From positions 1 to 53,875 of the forward strand of contig CACWRT010000018.1 in the NCBI GenBank assembly GCA_902763365.1: a stretch of 53,875 nt of DNA, in the 5' to 3' direction. The position numbers and the translations under genes are program-made. The notes below the pieces were generated by a model, which was given only the letters and a program-made list of their open reading frames with translations, did no database searches and was not told the origin of the DNA. Below are positions 24,227-33,206 of this stretch, in pieces; positions within the stretch are counted from its first letter, which is position 1, and every line of letters starts with the position of its first letter. Source of the stretch: an uncultured Ruminococcus sp. (GTDB lineage: Bacteria; Bacillota; Clostridia; Oscillospirales; Acutalibacteraceae).

Positions 24227-26650
24227 TTAATCAAGGATGTCAAACAGATCATCACCAGATGGCTTTGCTTTTTTCGTCAGTTCACGCATCAATCTTTTTA
24301 TATCGTTATATTCCTTCATGAAGGGCTTGTTGCCGTCATTGATCACGGCGATAAGCTCTTTATATTTATCCGGTCGGTCGAATATTCTATCCCAATCAAA
24401 GCAATAAATCCTACCTGTAACCTCCGGTTCACCGTACCAATCCTCATAGCCTGCCGGAAGGTCATCCCTATAGTCAGCTTGGTTGATATCCTCGCGCCAT
24501 ACGAATTCGGACTGCGTAAATTTGTCGATATCAGGATAATCATCGGGGTTTACATACTCACAGGTAATATGATAATAATCGCGGATAAATTCATAAAGAT
24601 TGGATGCCGGATCAGTTTCTTCTTGTCCTCTCAGATCACCGTCTGCACATTCAAACTCAGGATAGATGGTCTGAAGAAAGGTCTGAACACCGTTTTCGCT
24701 TTCGCACTTTTCTACCAGTTGCTGTAAATATGGAAGGATAATATACTCCTCCACTTTTGCCGGTATCATGTCAAAGAGCATTTGTAAAGTAGTATCGGTC
24801 TTTTTTGTCTGGTCGTTTCTGTCGAACACCGGGATTATCATTGACAGATTTTTATCCTTCTGTCTGGAAAAATATCTCGCACAGAAGTATTCCTGAAAAG
24901 ACCTGTGCGTGAATGTATATTTGGGACCGTCCTCATACATCAGACAAAGATTGCTGCACAGATCATAGATAAAATCATCAGTGGTAACATCGATTATGTG
25001 ATAATGTTCTTTCAGCTTGTGGAAATACATATCAAAGTCATCATAGGTAAATCGGGTCTTGCCCTTGCTGTATGTAGCTGCACAGAAGTAGGAAAAGTAA
25101 TTTGCAAAGTCGCTAACTTTCCAGCCTGTGACTAATGGGCGTTTATATCCGCCTTTAGTTGAATCATGCTTATTTGCGAGTACCTGGTACGCCTCCTGAT
25201 AAAAAATATGCATCTGAGATGGTACTTCCGCATATTCCTCAAAATTCAGTAGCATAATGGTCAGCAACAGCGGATTATCAGAAAAGCCTTTGTGGGAATA
25301 GTAAAGCTCCGTATTAAGAAGGCTGCGGAATCTCTGCTTAATTTTAGGAGAATCTGATCTGAAATCGAGTTTGTCTATGAGTGCCAATGCCTGAGATTTG
25401 GTAAACGGCTGAAGCTCAAGCGAGGTGAAGCGGCCAAATGACTTAAAACCGCTGAATGGTCTTGAAGAAATAACAAATGTATTGTTATGGTAACGGTCAA
25501 CAAATGAATTCAGCATTTTCCTGAATGCCGGTATTTTGGATGTATGTATCTCGTCAAGACCGTCTAAAAGGATAAGTGCCTTGCCGGAAGCAAGTAAGGT
25601 TATAAGGTCATCCTTTTTAAGTTCAGACCAAAGGTTACATATTTCAGCGTATATATAATCTGTGATACTGTCAAAGGATAAGTCAAAGTCCTGCAAAGGG
25701 ATAAAAAGCGGGATTAGCTGTGCATCTTCATAAGTGTTGATCGCATCAAGCATCAGATGCCGCATCATCATTGATTTTCCCAATCCGCCTGTTCCGCTGA
25801 GGATAATATATTTTGAAACTGCTATGAGCTTTGAAAGCGTTGCGTCATTTATTGTTTCGTAAGAATACTGATTGGGATGCTTAAGATCTCTTACCTCTTT
25901 TCTGACATTATTGCATACATAGAAATCATAAAACGGTCTGGGAGTATCCTTATATAAAAGTGTTGTGATGCTGTCGTATTTATCCTTCAGCTTTTGCAGA
26001 TAACCGTTTATTCCATCGGTCATTTCATTTGAAGAAGGGGTGGTGATTGATTCTGTTTTGGAAACAAAACTAACAGGATATGATATAAACCTTTCTATAA
26101 ACCCTTTTTCCTTTATTTCAGATAAAGAGTCTTGTCCGGCTGTGTTTTCATTAGTGAGAACAGTATATAAGAACAGCCTTGCAAGAAAGCTCTTTATGTC
26201 AACCTCATGCTTATTTACAGTATTTGCTGCCGTATCGCCCATACATCTTGTAAACAAAGAACGATGATTACCTTCCAAAGTATCATCGTTTCGTATTACA
26301 TGGTGCATGGCTCCGATTACGGCAGCTTTTTTGTCTTCATCAAGCAGTGCGATAACTGAATCAAATCTGTTTTCTATTTCGGATATGCTGATACTTTTTG
26401 CTAAAGCTATTATATTTGTCAAACCGCCTCCGACTGAATGTATAGGTCCCTGTGAGGATTTTATTTCAACGGACGGAAAATCTCTTTTACAAGTCATCAA
26501 GCGTGAAACAGATGTGTTATCGCTGTCATCGTTGTAACTATTATCGGGATCTATTGTCCCCACAAGAGTAGAAACAATTACTCGGTTAGTAGTTCCGGGC
26601 AATGAGCATTTCTTTAAAATGTTTGCGTATGTGCCAAAGCATAAAATCAT
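24227..26650 (-). CDS. NACHT-domain NTPase (NLR-like, probable antiphage sensor)
   Basis: An 807-residue STAND NTPase. Residues 1-230 form an unassigned N-terminal domain; 280-480 form the NACHT module with 'ILSGTGGLGKSMMMR' (P-loop, about 286), 'ALILLDGLDEI' (Walker B with the NACHT acidic pattern, about 355) and 'FVISSRPF' (sensor). 'FTHRSFQEYFCARYF' near 580 is the winged-helix motif typical of bacterial NACHT proteins. The C-terminus is acidic and lacks obvious repeats. Several bacterial NACHT proteins defend against phage by abortive responses; neighbours here (type I restriction, XRE-ImmA) fit a defence island. The upstream region carries an array of TGTCA(A/G) boxes. Confidence 0.88.
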   Translation of the reverse strand: MILCFGTYANILKKCSLPGTTNRVIVSTLVGTIDPDNSYNDDSDNTSVSRLMTCKRDFPSVEIKSSQGPIHSVGGGLTNIIALAKSISISEIENRFDSVIALLDEDKKAAVIGAMHHVIRNDDTLEGNHRSLFTRCMGDTAANTVNKHEVDIKSFLARLFLYTVLTNENTAGQDSLSEIKEKGFIERFISYPVSFVSKTESITTPSSNEMTDGINGYLQKLKDKYDSITTLLYKDTPRPFYDFYVCNNVRKEVRDLKHPNQYSYETINDATLSKLIAVSKYIILSGTGGLGKSMMMRHLMLDAINTYEDAQLIPLFIPLQDFDLSFDSITDYIYAEICNLWSELKKDDLITLLASGKALILLDGLDEIHTSKIPAFRKMLNSFVDRYHNNTFVISSRPFSGFKSFGRFTSLELQPFTKSQALALIDKLDFRSDSPKIKQRFRSLLNTELYYSHKGFSDNPLLLTIMLLNFEEYAEVPSQMHIFYQEAYQVLANKHDSTKGGYKRPLVTGWKVSDFANYFSYFCAATYSKGKTRFTYDDFDMYFHKLKEHYHIIDVTTDDFIYDLCSNLCLMYEDGPKYTFTHRSFQEYFCARYFSRQKDKNLSMIIPVFDRNDQTKKTDTTLQMLFDMIPAKVEEYIILPYLQQLVEKCESENGVQTFLQTIYPEFECADGDLRGQEETDPASNLYEFIRDYYHITCEYVNPDDYPDIDKFTQSEFVWREDINQADYRDDLPAGYEDWYGEPEVTGRIYCFDWDRIFDRPDKYKELIAVINDGNKPFMKEYNDIKRLMRELTKKAKPSGDDLFDILD

Positions 26651-26685
26651 ATTAAAAAACCGCCTTTTGGGAGTTGGTAAGTGTT

Positions 26686-26769
26686 TGTCAACAAAATGTC
26701 AACTAAAAAGAGCCTTTGTCAGTCAAATGTCAAATGTCAAGTTCTTGTCTACTGCATGTCAACTGTCAG
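26686..26769. repeat. Helically phased TGTCA(A/G) array upstream of the NACHT gene
   Basis: TGTCAA or TGTCAG begins at 26686, 26697, 26717, 26728, 26735, 26757 and 26764, with a TGTCTA at 26746. Steps are 11, 20, 11, 7, 11, 11 and 7 bases, so most sites fall on one face of the helix. On the NACHT strand each reads TTGACA/CTGACA. I see no good -10 paired with most of them, so they look like protein-binding sites more than stacked promoters. Confidence 0.65.
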
Positions 26770-27182
26770 TTGGGTTAAAATATAGCTGTGCTTGAGAGAC
26801 AGCAAAGATACCGCCCGGCTGACCACGGTACACAAGATAATTATATCTTAAAAACCAGTAACATACAATAACCAATATTCAGTCGGAACAGCTTGCATAC
26901 AATTTATTGTACATATAAAAAGTATGGCCTAAATTCTTTATCTTTACAAGCACACGGATTTCAAGAGTATACGAAATCCGAAACAATAAAAAATCATTTG
27001 AAAGTCAGGGTGCACACTGGCAGACAGATGTTCAAACGATAAACTGATTGAAACGGAGATAACACTCCGGTTTTCAATCGGCGATCGTTTCAGACACCTG
27101 CTGCCTTTGTGTACCCTTTTTTGGTGTGGTGTTCTGAGAGTATCTGTCGCCAGTAGTGCGTCCTGCGGAAAGGACTCAAACA
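26770..27182. other. Boundary region between defence island and prophage
   Basis: No gene is visible. It contains an 8-bp hairpin (26955-26962 with 26973-26980), the long hairpin listed separately, and the leader of the first prophage-side gene, in which GTCCT and AGGAC around the ribosome site can pair. I could not find a direct repeat marking an attachment site, so the left prophage end is not located. Confidence 0.5.
27008..27122 (+). ncRNA. Long imperfect hairpin ending in a T-run (candidate structured RNA or MITE)
   Basis: Nested arms pair almost end to end: 27008-27023 with 27101-27116, AAACGAT (27034-27040) with ATCGTTT (27084-27090), and a segment at about 27045-27058 with 27065-27079, closing on a loop of about six bases. 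T6 follows at 27117-27122. On the plus strand it would be an RNA of about 110 bases ending like an intrinsic terminator. No known RNA family is recognised. Confidence 0.5.
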
Positions 27183-28001
27183 ATGGAAAACATCACAATC
27201 AACGGAAATGTAACTGTAAACATCAGCACCTCAGGAGCAAGCACAACCGCAGCAATACCCATAACAAAAGAATCGTTCAACATCACCGAAAACACTACCC
27301 TCGGTGAGCTGCTGAAACTTTTAAACCTCGGTGAAAAGCCGCATGAGATCCCCACACCGAAAAAGCTCCGTGAGAATGCCGGAAAGCCAGTAGCTTTTTA
27401 TCCTGTGTCCGGGAGTGTGCCTGTACAGAATGTTGAATGCACTGTCTATTCAAACGGATTTGCCGTATATGATAACGGTTCCGGCAGAACGGTTCTTTGG
27501 CTGCCCGACTGCACGAGCTTTACATATATTTTTGCAAAGCCCAAAGCATCAGAGGAAGGAAAGCTGCCATATAAAGAAGAAATCCCCGATAAAATGCTCG
27601 AATCATTGTCTTGGTTTACTGCTGTTACGCTTATTGGTGACCACAGGGTTGAGAACAACCTTATGAACCGCAGAGGTAGCCGTAAAGGTGCGAAAGATTA
27701 TGATACTGATGATTATGGCGATAAGTGTGGTGCAGTTGAGGAGGTTGTGGAGGATAAATACAGAGGTATGTTTTTCTGGGACGACGGCAGGTTCGGCGAA
27801 AATCCGCTTGATGCTCTTATAAGAGAAGAGCGAAACAGAGAGATGTTTGCGGCTATGACCGATAAGCAGAGAGAGGTATTTCTTCTCTATTACAAGGATG
27901 GTTATACTCAGCAACAGATTGCAGATATGTTGGGACTTTCAAAGAGATCTGTAAAAGAAAGATTGGGTTGGGCACTCTCTAAGGCAAAAAATTTTTTCTG
28001 A
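27183..28001 (+). CDS. Phage protein with C-terminal sigma-70 region 4-like domain
   Basis: A 272-residue protein. The C-terminal 60 residues read 'MTDKQREVFLLYYKDGYTQQQIADMLGLSKRSVKERLGWALSKAK', the helix-turn-helix of sigma region 4 that contacts -35 elements. Residues 185-205 carry an acidic linker. The N-terminal 150 residues are rich in Thr, Ser and beta propensity and are not recognised; there is no sigma region 2, so it is not a complete sigma factor. It may be a phage transcription activator. I start at the ATG of 27183, after GGAAAGGA; a longer reading to 27156 lacks a ribosome site. First gene of the prophage-side operon. Confidence 0.75.
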   Translation: MENITINGNVTVNISTSGASTTAAIPITKESFNITENTTLGELLKLLNLGEKPHEIPTPKKLRENAGKPVAFYPVSGSVPVQNVECTVYSNGFAVYDNGSGRTVLWLPDCTSFTYIFAKPKASEEGKLPYKEEIPDKMLESLSWFTAVTLIGDHRVENNLMNRRGSRKGAKDYDTDDYGDKCGAVEEVVEDKYRGMFFWDDGRFGENPLDALIREERNREMFAAMTDKQREVFLLYYKDGYTQQQIADMLGLSKRSVKERLGWALSKAKNFF

Positions 28002-28030
28002 ATTTAAGAGGGATAACCTCTCAAATGGCA

Positions 28031-28057
28031 TCTCCCACGACAGTATATAGAGGGACT
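28031..28057 (+). repeat. Repeat copy 1 (TCTCCCACGACA ... TATAGAGGGA)
   Basis: Nearly identical to 40344-40371 over 27-28 bases, differing by one short indel and a few bases. Both copies lie in leaders between phage genes. The ends TCTCCC and AGAGGGA are partly complementary. Confidence 0.6.
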
Positions 28058-28161
28058 TGATATCCTCCTCATCACAGATGTTACAGGCACAGCAGTGTAT
28101 ATCCGCTGATGTCAGTACATAAATACGGACCGCAGCCGTTCCTGCGGAGAAAGGAAATGAT

Positions 28162-28599
28162 ATGAACATTGAAAAAAGAAGGTTTGTAAAGCCTAAAAAG
28201 GTGTTTATCTGCTCACCGTTCGCACCGAGGGGTGAAACAAAAGAGGAAATGCAGAAGGACATGGACAGGAATATCCGCATCACGCAGAAGGCTTGCAGAT
28301 TTGCAGCTCTTAAGGGAAATGTCCCTTACGCTCCTCATCTATTCTTTACTCAGTTTCTGAAAGACAGCGACAAGACGGAACGTGAGTACGGACAGATCAT
28401 GGGACTTATATGGCTTGCACAGTGTTCGGAGCTTTGGATCATCGGCAGACGCATAAGCCCCGGTATGGAAAAGGAAATAAGGAAAGCAAAAGAATGGGGT
28501 ATCCCCGTCAAGCGTTATGTTTTCAAGCGTGATGCTGAGAAAAAACTGCTCGACTCTCTTTTCTATCCCGATGTCGAGTTCTTTGAAATGGATGTATAA
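28162..28599 (+). CDS. DUF4406/DUF7768-like protein (nucleoside 2-deoxyribosyltransferase fold)
   Basis: A 145-residue protein starting with a basic stretch and then 'KVFICSPFAPRG', followed by 'NIRITQKACRFAALKGNVPYAPHLFFTQFL' and 'CSELWIIGRRISPGMEKEIRKAKEWGIPV'. This matches phage proteins with the nucleoside deoxyribosyltransferase-like Rossmannoid fold, which may process or sense nucleotides. The typical catalytic Glu of true transferases lies in the 'GMEKEI' region, but activity cannot be claimed. ATG preceded by AAAGGAA. Short gap (16 bases) to the next gene. Confidence 0.7.
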   Translation: MNIEKRRFVKPKKVFICSPFAPRGETKEEMQKDMDRNIRITQKACRFAALKGNVPYAPHLFFTQFLKDSDKTEREYGQIMGLIWLAQCSELWIIGRRISPGMEKEIRKAKEWGIPVKRYVFKRDAEKKLLDSLFYPDVEFFEMDV

Positions 28600-28615
28600 G
28601 AAAGGATGATGCTCT

Positions 28616-29074
28616 ATGGCAAGAGAAAAGAAAACAAAAGCAAGCGAACAGCAAGAAAACACAGTCAGCGTTGATATGGCGAAGCTCACGGAGGGTATAA
28701 GTCTTGTTTTTTCCGGGGCAGTAAAAATGTTTGAGGCGGTAGGAAGTGTTGAAGTCGGACTTGTGATGAATACAGCTAAAGCTCCGATTGTTGTGGATAC
28801 AGGCGAAGAACTGACTATCGAAGAAGATGTTCCTGATGAGCCACAGAAAAAGCCGGAGGAAAAGTCACAGGAAGAAAAGCCGCAGAAACCCGGCAAGCCC
28901 GCTCGCCCGATCACAACCGATGACATTACAAGAATAATCGTCCGCAAGATAAAACAGAACAAGGACAATAACGGAAAAATCGGGCAGGTTCTGAAAACTT
29001 ATGGTGTTGAAAGGGTAAGCGGCCTTAAGCCCGAACAGTACGAAGCCTTTGTAACCGATCTTGCGGCACTGTGA
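28616..29074 (+). CDS. Conserved phage protein of unknown function
   Basis: A 152-residue hydrophilic protein that I do not recognise by name. It has a basic N-terminus, a middle helix 'ITEGISLVFSGAVKMFEAVGSVEVGLVM' (approximate), an acidic Pro/Glu/Lys-rich linker (residues 70-100), and a C-terminal domain 'ITTDDITRIIVRKIKQNKDNNGKIGQVLKTYG' ending 'LKPEQYEAFVTDLAAL'. The last part resembles a short domain found next to DUF2800 genes in Firmicute phages. Likely part of the replication/recombination block by position; function unknown. AAGGATGATG precedes the ATG. Confidence 0.7.
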   Translation: MAREKKTKASEQQENTVSVDMAKLTEGISLVFSGAVKMFEAVGSVEVGLVMNTAKAPIVVDTGEELTIEEDVPDEPQKKPEEKSQEEKPQKPGKPARPITTDDITRIIVRKIKQNKDNNGKIGQVLKTYGVERVSGLKPEQYEAFVTDLAAL

Positions 29075-29088
29075 AAGGGGGTGAATGA

Positions 29089-30327
29089 ATGCCGGATATA
29101 CATGCGCTTCTTTCTGCATCAAGCTCAAAGCAATGGCTTCACTGTACCCCTTCCGCACGATTGCAGGAGCAGTTTCCAAATGAAAGCTCGGTGTATGCCG
29201 CCGAGGGTACCTTCGCCCATGAAGTATGCGAATACAAGGTAAAAAAGTATATGAAGGAGCGAGTGAAGCGTCCTCAATCGGAGGACTATTACACCGAGGA
29301 GATCGACCAGATCACAGATGTTTATGCAGAGTTTGTCATAGGTGTTATTGAAGAAATGAAAAGGAACGGCTGCGAACCTCTGGTAATGGTCGAGGAAAAG
29401 GTCGATTACAGCCACATTGCTCCATCGGGCTTCGGCACAGCGGATATGCTGATAATCGGCAGAGATGAAAACGGGAAGGGTATTCTGCATATAGCAGATT
29501 TCAAAACGGGTCAGGGAGTTTTTGTCAATGCCGATCATAACTCGCAGATGATGCTCTACGCACTCGGAGGCTTGGCCACCTATGGCTATATTTACGATAT
29601 CGAGATTGTTCGTATGAGCATCATTCAGCCGAGGCTTGATAATATCAGCACATTTGAATGTACCAGAAAGGAGCTTGAAACTTGGGGCGAAAGCATAAGG
29701 GAAACAGCAAAGCTCGCCTATGAAGGAAAAGGAGAACAAAAGCCAGGAGACTGGTGCCGTTTCTGCCGTGCAAAGCCTGTGTGCAAGGCTTGTAAGGATG
29801 AAGCTCTATCGCTGTGCAGAGAGGAATTTCTTGACCTTGATGATGGAGCATTAAGTGATGGAGCAGGTACATCTTCCAAAGTAGATATGAGTGAGCCTGT
29901 TTTCAAACAGCCCGGACTTGTACCAATATCAGAGCTTGCACCGCTTTTGCCTACATTGAACCGAATAAGCTCATGGATCGAATCTGTTTTCGCTTTCATT
30001 AGCTCGGAGGCCATCAATCACGGTGTGCCGATACCCGGATACAAGGTTGTCGAGGGCAGGAGCAAAAGAGTGTTCACAGACACAAAGGGCGTTGTCGATA
30101 CGGCTGTTGCTAACGGCTATACCGATCTTTACAAGAAGCAGCTCATAACACTTACCGAGTTTGAAAAAATGATGGGTAAGAAAAAATTTGCTGAGCTGCT
30201 CGGAAAGTATGTCACAAAGCCGCCGGGTAAACTCTCACTTGTTCCCGAAAGCGATCCGAGAGAAGCTGTGGATTTCAGCAACGCTCCGGAACAGGAATTT
30301 GCAGCCATTCCTGACGAAGGAGAGTAA
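29089..30327 (+). CDS. DUF2800 protein (RecB/Cas4-like nuclease)
   Basis: A 412-residue PD-(D/E)xK nuclease family protein. 'LSASSSKQWLHCTPSARLQEQF' at the N-terminus, 'EGTFAHEVCEYKV' (metal-binding His-Glu), 'GTADMLIIGRD' and 'LHIADFKTG' near residues 116-141 (catalytic D and D-x-K) are the family marks. 'WCRFCRAKPVCKACKDE' near 221-237 supplies Cys residues for an iron-sulfur cluster as in AddB/Cas4. It is expected to process DNA ends for phage recombination or replication. It pairs with the DUF2815 gene downstream, a common two-gene unit that may act as exonuclease and annealing or binding partner. Confidence 0.9.
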   Translation: MPDIHALLSASSSKQWLHCTPSARLQEQFPNESSVYAAEGTFAHEVCEYKVKKYMKERVKRPQSEDYYTEEIDQITDVYAEFVIGVIEEMKRNGCEPLVMVEEKVDYSHIAPSGFGTADMLIIGRDENGKGILHIADFKTGQGVFVNADHNSQMMLYALGGLATYGYIYDIEIVRMSIIQPRLDNISTFECTRKELETWGESIRETAKLAYEGKGEQKPGDWCRFCRAKPVCKACKDEALSLCREEFLDLDDGALSDGAGTSSKVDMSEPVFKQPGLVPISELAPLLPTLNRISSWIESVFAFISSEAINHGVPIPGYKVVEGRSKRVFTDTKGVVDTAVANGYTDLYKKQLITLTEFEKMMGKKKFAELLGKYVTKPPGKLSLVPESDPREAVDFSNAPEQEFAAIPDEGE

Positions 30328-30414
30328 GAAGAATATTGCAAAACTTATTTTCAGCACGGCTGCATATGACGAATATTTATACATTTTATAAGAATTATTT
30401 TGGAGGTAGAATTT

Positions 30415-31032
30415 ATGACCAATAATCAGAACACAAATCAGAATAATCAGAACAATCAGACACAGGCAACGAAGGTGATCATCCCCTGCCGCATTTCTTT
30501 TGCGAACATCTGGGAGCCTAAAAGCGTGAATGGCAGCGAGGAGAAATACAGCGTTTCCTGTATTATACCAAAGAGCGACAAAAAGACTATCGCAAGGATT
30601 CAGGCAGCTGTTGAAGCGGCAAAGGAACAGGGTAAGAGCAAAAAGTGGGGCGGCAAGCTCCCTCCGAATCTTAAGCTCCCACTTCGTGACGGCGATATTG
30701 ACCGCCCGGATGATGAAGCATATGCGGATGCTATGTTCGTTAATGCCAACAGTAAGGATGCTCCCCAGATCGTTGACCGCAAGGTACAGCCTATCATCGA
30801 TCCAATGGAGTGCGGTTCCGGTGACTACTGTAATGTTTCTGTAAACTTCTATGCGTATAACGCAAACGGCAATCGTGGTGTGGCAGCAGGTCTGGGTAAT
30901 ATCCAGAAGGTCAAGGACGGTGAGCGTCTCGCCGGAAAGGCTTCTGCATCCGCCGATTTCACAGAAGTCGAGGGTGACGATGACGGAGAGAGTATTTTTA
31001 CCGAGGATGATCTTCCCGATTATCTGAAGTAA
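30415..31032 (+). CDS. DUF2815 protein (putative single-strand DNA-binding partner)
   Basis: A 205-residue protein with an Asn/Gln-rich N-terminus (residues 2-20) and the DUF2815 core: 'RISFANIWEPKSVNGSEEKYSVSCIIPKSDKKT', 'LRDGDIDRPDDEAYADAMFVNANS', 'YCNVSVNFYAYNANGNRGVAAGLGNIQ'. The fold is thought to be OB-like, and the acidic C-terminal tail ('DDDGESIFTEDDLPDYLK') recalls SSB tails. It probably coats single-stranded DNA during phage replication. ATG at 30415 is 6 bases after GGAGGTAG. Confidence 0.88.
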   Translation: MTNNQNTNQNNQNNQTQATKVIIPCRISFANIWEPKSVNGSEEKYSVSCIIPKSDKKTIARIQAAVEAAKEQGKSKKWGGKLPPNLKLPLRDGDIDRPDDEAYADAMFVNANSKDAPQIVDRKVQPIIDPMECGSGDYCNVSVNFYAYNANGNRGVAAGLGNIQKVKDGERLAGKASASADFTEVEGDDDGESIFTEDDLPDYLK

Positions 31033-31191
31033 AATTCGCACTCTCTTGATTTAATACCGCAGGCGGGAGAGGTTCGCCTTTCCTGTCTGCACCTTACAAG
31101 AGCTGTCGGAGACTGTATCTCTGCGGCGGTTCTTATAAGGTGCAGATAAGCACAGAAAAAAATAGAAAACTGATAGATTGGAGATGATTTT

Positions 31192-33156
31192 TTGGGAGAT
31201 AAAAGAAGGTTGCTCAGTATAGATCTTGAAACCTTCAGCGATGTAGACCTTACAAAATGCGGTGTATATCGCTATGTTGAAGGAGATTTTCATATACTGT
31301 TGTTTGCTTACGCTTTCGATGATGAAGAAACAAAAATAGTTGATCTCGCTTGCGGCGAAAAGCTGCCGCAGGAGGTTGTGGATGCGATTTTTGACGATTC
31401 GATCATCAAGGCAGCGTGGAATGCACAGTTTGAGCGTACCTGCTTATCAAAATATTTTAATACAAGGTTGTCCCCCGATTCATGGCAGTGCTCAATGGTA
31501 TGGGCGGCGAGCCTTTCGCTTCCTCTGAAACTGAAAACCGCTGCGGAGGTTCTGAAAACAGGCGAGCAAAAGGACGATGTCGGAGAACGGCTTATCAAGT
31601 ATTTTTCCGTTCCCTGCAAGCCGACAAAAAGCAACGGCGGCAGGACAAGGAATCTTCCCGAACACGCCCCGGAAGACTGGACGAGGTTCAAGGAATACTG
31701 CCGTCAGGATGTAAGGACAGAGAGAGCAATAAGAAAGCGGTTGGAGAATTTTCCGCTGCCGGATTCCGAATGGGATCATTATCACATGGATCAGCGGATA
31801 AATGACCGAGGTGTAATGATTGACAGAAACCTTGTTACGCAGGCGATCACCTGTGATTTGATGCTGTCCGAAGAAATGACGAATAGAGCGTATGCTCTGA
31901 CAGGGCTTGAAAATCCGAACAGCGTCAGTCAGCTGAAAGGCTGGCTTGAGGAGCGTGGGATATCCGTGGACTCTTTAGGTAAAAAAGATGTCTCCGCGAT
32001 GATAACTGACCTTGATAAGCACAGTGTTGACAGTGAGGCACTTGAAATGATGAAATTACGCTTACAGATGGCGAAAAGCAGTGTAAAAAAATATCAGGCG
32101 GCAGATCGTTATATATGCTCTGACGGTAGAGCGCACGGTTTGTTTCAGTTTTCCGGTGCCAACAGGACGCAGCGCTGGGCTGGGCGTGGGATTCAGTTGC
32201 AAAATTTGCCGCAAAACCATATCACCACTTTGGATGAAGCCAGAGAGCTTGTTAAACTTGGTTGTTTCAATATGGTGGAAAGCATCTACAGAAATACACC
32301 CGATATTTTGTCACAGATGATAAGGACAATGCTTGTTCCGAAACCCGGATGTGAATTTATAATAGCTGACTTCTCAGCAATAGAAGCGAGAGTTTTAGCG
32401 TGGCTTGCCGGAGAGCAGTGGCGCATTGATGCCTTTGAGCGTGGTGATGATATTTATTGTGCTTCGGCATCTCAGATGTTCGGTGTTCCCGTTGTCAAGC
32501 ACGGTATCAATGGTGAGCTGAGACAAAAAGGAAAGGTAGCAGAACTGGCGTGTGGATACGGTGGCGGAGCCGGTGCTTTGATATCAATGGGTGCGCTGGA
32601 TATGGGTTTGAAAGAATCTGAACTTCCGGACCTGATAGATGATTGGCGAAATTCCAATCCGAATATCACAAAGTTCTGGTATGCCGTGGAAAAGGCTGCT
32701 GTCGATACCATAAAGGATCATCAGGACAGAACTGTCGGGAAGATTGGTTTTCAGTTTTATGCAAATACTCTGTGGCTCGTTCTCCCGTCAGGGCGGAAGC
32801 TCGCATACATAAAACCAAGGCTCCAGCCTAATCGTTTCGGTAGGATGGCTGTTACATTCGAGGGCTTGAATGCAGGAAATAAGTGGGTGCGTGGCGAAAC
32901 ATACAGCGGAAAGCTCGTGGAGAACATTACCCAAGCAACAGCACGAGACCTGTTGGCAGAGGCTATGCAGCGGATGGAGCTTGCAGGGCTTGAGATCGTA
33001 GCGCATGTGCATGACGAAGTGATTATCGAAGCACCTGTAGGCTCAACTACGGTAGAAGATGTCTGCTCCATTATGAATCAAAATCCTACGTGGGCAGAGG
33101 GATTGCCCTTGTCCTCGGCAGGGTATATCGGTGAGAAATTTTACTTCAAGGATTAG
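31192..33156 (+). CDS. Phage DNA polymerase, family A
   Basis: A 654-residue polymerase with a 3'-5' exonuclease domain at the N-terminus ('LLSIDLETFSDVDL' with the catalytic D-x-E; 'WNAQFERTCL'; 'YCRQDVRTERAI') and a family A polymerase domain: 'FIIADFSAIEARVLAWLAGE' (motif A, about residue 392), 'RQKGKVAELACGYGGG' (motif B) and 'EIVAHVHDEVIIEAP' (motif C, about 606). No 5'-nuclease domain. It copies the phage genome. The start is a TTG at 31192, after GGAGATGA; no in-frame ATG lies close enough. Its stop is TAG, so TAG is a normal stop in this phage. Confidence 0.95.
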   Translation: MGDKRRLLSIDLETFSDVDLTKCGVYRYVEGDFHILLFAYAFDDEETKIVDLACGEKLPQEVVDAIFDDSIIKAAWNAQFERTCLSKYFNTRLSPDSWQCSMVWAASLSLPLKLKTAAEVLKTGEQKDDVGERLIKYFSVPCKPTKSNGGRTRNLPEHAPEDWTRFKEYCRQDVRTERAIRKRLENFPLPDSEWDHYHMDQRINDRGVMIDRNLVTQAITCDLMLSEEMTNRAYALTGLENPNSVSQLKGWLEERGISVDSLGKKDVSAMITDLDKHSVDSEALEMMKLRLQMAKSSVKKYQAADRYICSDGRAHGLFQFSGANRTQRWAGRGIQLQNLPQNHITTLDEARELVKLGCFNMVESIYRNTPDILSQMIRTMLVPKPGCEFIIADFSAIEARVLAWLAGEQWRIDAFERGDDIYCASASQMFGVPVVKHGINGELRQKGKVAELACGYGGGAGALISMGALDMGLKESELPDLIDDWRNSNPNITKFWYAVEKAAVDTIKDHQDRTVGKIGFQFYANTLWLVLPSGRKLAYIKPRLQPNRFGRMAVTFEGLNAGNKWVRGETYSGKLVENITQATARDLLAEAMQRMELAGLEIVAHVHDEVIIEAPVGSTTVEDVCSIMNQNPTWAEGLPLSSAGYIGEKFYFKD

Positions 33157-33206
33157 TGCTGCATCAAAGATTATGGGCGGCAAACGAAAAGGAGGATTGA
33201 GAACAA

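Noticed and set aside
26686..26769. CRISPR array
   Set aside because: The repeats are 6-7 bases at 7-11 base steps, without spacers of 30 bases or any cas gene.
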